Origin: CAZGAQ01 sp964523405 | GTDB taxonomy: Bacteria > Planctomycetota > Phycisphaerae > UBA1845 > Fen-1342 | Reading direction: 5' to 3' | Length of the DNA: 6,000 nt | NCBI GenBank assembly: GCA_964523405.1 | Contig: CAZGAQ010000071.1 | Coordinates: forward strand, 1 to 6,000 | In this document: positions 4,882 to 6,000 of the stretch, piece after piece | Layout: the number at the start of each line of letters is the position of its first letter | How positions within the stretch are numbered: position 1 is the stretch's first letter | Notes under the pieces: model-generated | What the model was told of the DNA's origin: nothing | The model's database searches: none | Seen by the model: only the letters and a program-made list of their open reading frames with translations | Made by a program: the position numbers and the translations under genes

Positions 4882-6000
4882 CTACGCGGGGCTGGCCAAA
4901 GGTGGCGCATCCGGCGGACGCTGCACGGGGCGGGCAACGGGTGGGCTGTCCGGGCGACGATCCTGTTCCTGCAGAATGAGGTCGGCGACCGTCGGGCGAT
5001 CAAGGGATTCACCGGCCATGATCTGCCGCACTTCTTCGCCGGTGATAGTCTCGTACTTCAGCAGGGCCTGGGCGATGCGTTCGAGCGCCGCGCGGTTTTC
5101 ATCCAGCAGGCGGCGGGTGTCGTTGTAGGCCGTCTCGACGATGCGGCGAACTTCCTCATCGATCGTCTCGCTGGTGCGGTCGGAGAAGTCCTTGCCCATG
5201 CCGAAGTCGACCATGCGCCGACTCGAGAGGGGCTCGTCGCCGTAATAGACGAAGCCGAGCTTGTCGCTCATGCCCCACTCGGTAATCATCGTTCGGGCAA
5301 GTTGCGTGACCTGGCGGATGTCGGCGGAGGCGCCCGAGTTCACGTCCTTACCCAGCACTTCTTCGGCGATGCGGCCGGCACAGGCGACGCGCATCTGGGC
5401 GTCAATCCACCTGCGGCTGTAATACGACCGGTCCTTCTCGGGCAGGGCAAACGTCGCGCCGCCGTAGGAGCCGCGGGGGATGATGCTGACCTTGTGCACG
5501 GGGTCGGCGTCGGGCAGGAGCGACTGGACGAGCGCGTGGCCGGCCTCGTGATAGGCGGTGAGCAGGCGATCCTTCTCGTCGATCACGCGGCTGCGTTTGG
5601 CGCGGCCCCAGCGGACCTTGTCGCGGGCTTCCTCGAGGTCGTCCAGTTCGACCGCGTCCTTGCCGGCGAGGGTCGCGAGCAGGGCGGCCTCGTTGACGAT
5701 GGCGGCGAGGTCGGCCCCGCTGAACATCGGCGTACCGCGGGCGATGCGGTGGAGCTTGGGATCGAGCGGCGGCTGAATCTTGATCTTCCGGGCGTGCACC
5801 TTGAGGATTTCGAAGCGGCCCTTCACGTCGGGCAGCGGGACGAAGACCTGGCGGTCGAAGCGGCCGGGGCGGATCAGGGCCGGGTCGAGGACGTCGGCAC
5901 GGTTGGTGGCGGCGACGACGATGACCTGATCGTTGCTGTCAAAGCCGTCCATCTCGACCAGGATCGCGTTCAGCGTCTGCTCGCGCTCGTCGTGCCCGCC
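4882..6000 (-). CDS. ftsH: ATP-dependent zinc metalloprotease FtsH, C-terminal part (cut by right window edge)
   Basis: This is a membrane-anchored AAA+ protease that unfolds and degrades misfolded or short-lived membrane and cytoplasmic proteins as a hexamer. The visible 372 codons start inside the ATPase domain at GGHDEREQTLNAILVEMDGF, so the first ATG inside the window (5952) is internal, not the start. Fragment residues 31-50 form the second region of homology, with arginine fingers in RPGRFDR (44-50). The AAA lid follows (GTPMFSGADLAAIVNEAALL). The M41 peptidase centre is HEAGH at 151-155 (positions 5550-5536), with the third zinc ligand Asp227 in SGASADIRQVTQLARTMI. The protein ends in a proline-rich tail (RRPDSPPVARPVQRPPDAPP) and a TAG stop. 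Membrane helices, Walker A and Walker B lie off the edge. All visible key residues are intact. Confidence 0.98.
   Translation of the reverse strand, partial: GGHDEREQTLNAILVEMDGFDSNDQVIVVAATNRADVLDPALIRPGRFDRQVFVPLPDVKGRFEILKVHARKIKIQPPLDPKLHRIARGTPMFSGADLAAIVNEAALLATLAGKDAVELDDLEEARDKVRWGRAKRSRVIDEKDRLLTAYHEAGHALVQSLLPDADPVHKVSIIPRGSYGGATFALPEKDRSYYSRRWIDAQMRVACAGRIAEEVLGKDVNSGASADIRQVTQLARTMITEWGMSDKLGFVYYGDEPLSSRRMVDFGMGKDFSDRTSETIDEEVRRIVETAYNDTRRLLDENRAALERIAQALLKYETITGEEVRQIMAGESLDRPTVADLILQEQDRRPDSPPVARPVQRPPDAPPLASPA

Overview
The window looks like chromosomal DNA from a high-GC bacterium, most likely Planctomycetota or a related lineage. This rests on three things: the style of the FtsH sequence (for example GTPMFSGADLA and VRWGRAKRSRVIDEKDR), sparse strong ribosome-binding sites, and long spacers filled with short degenerate repeats of a kind I recall from planctomycete and similar environmental genomes. 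The taxonomic call is inference from memory, not a search.

Layout from left to right. The first 548 bases hold the 5' part of argS (arginyl-tRNA synthetase) on the minus strand, running off the left edge. A repeat-rich spacer of about 760 bases follows (549-1309). Reading away from it on the plus strand is a compact two-gene unit: a 164-residue PsbP-like/DUF1795-type soluble protein (1310-1804) and, 43 bases later, a 253-residue two-helix membrane protein whose N-terminus resembles a RiPP leader peptide (1848-2609). A second spacer (2610-2907) carries another copy of a dispersed repeat and a 9-base tandem array. Next is a complete aldehyde dehydrogenase (2908-4353, plus) with all catalytic residues in place. 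A convergent spacer (4354-4881) holds several hairpins and a short direct repeat. The window ends in the 3' part of ftsH (minus strand, 4882-6000, running off the right edge) with the AAA+ arginine fingers and the zinc protease centre intact.

argS and ftsH are housekeeping genes and the aldehyde dehydrogenase is an ordinary metabolic enzyme. There is no sign that these three share a pathway. The only plausible functional unit inside the window is the PsbP-like/membrane-protein pair. It is also the least understood part and the best candidate for something not well described. I see no transposase gene, CRISPR array, phage gene, tRNA or rRNA.
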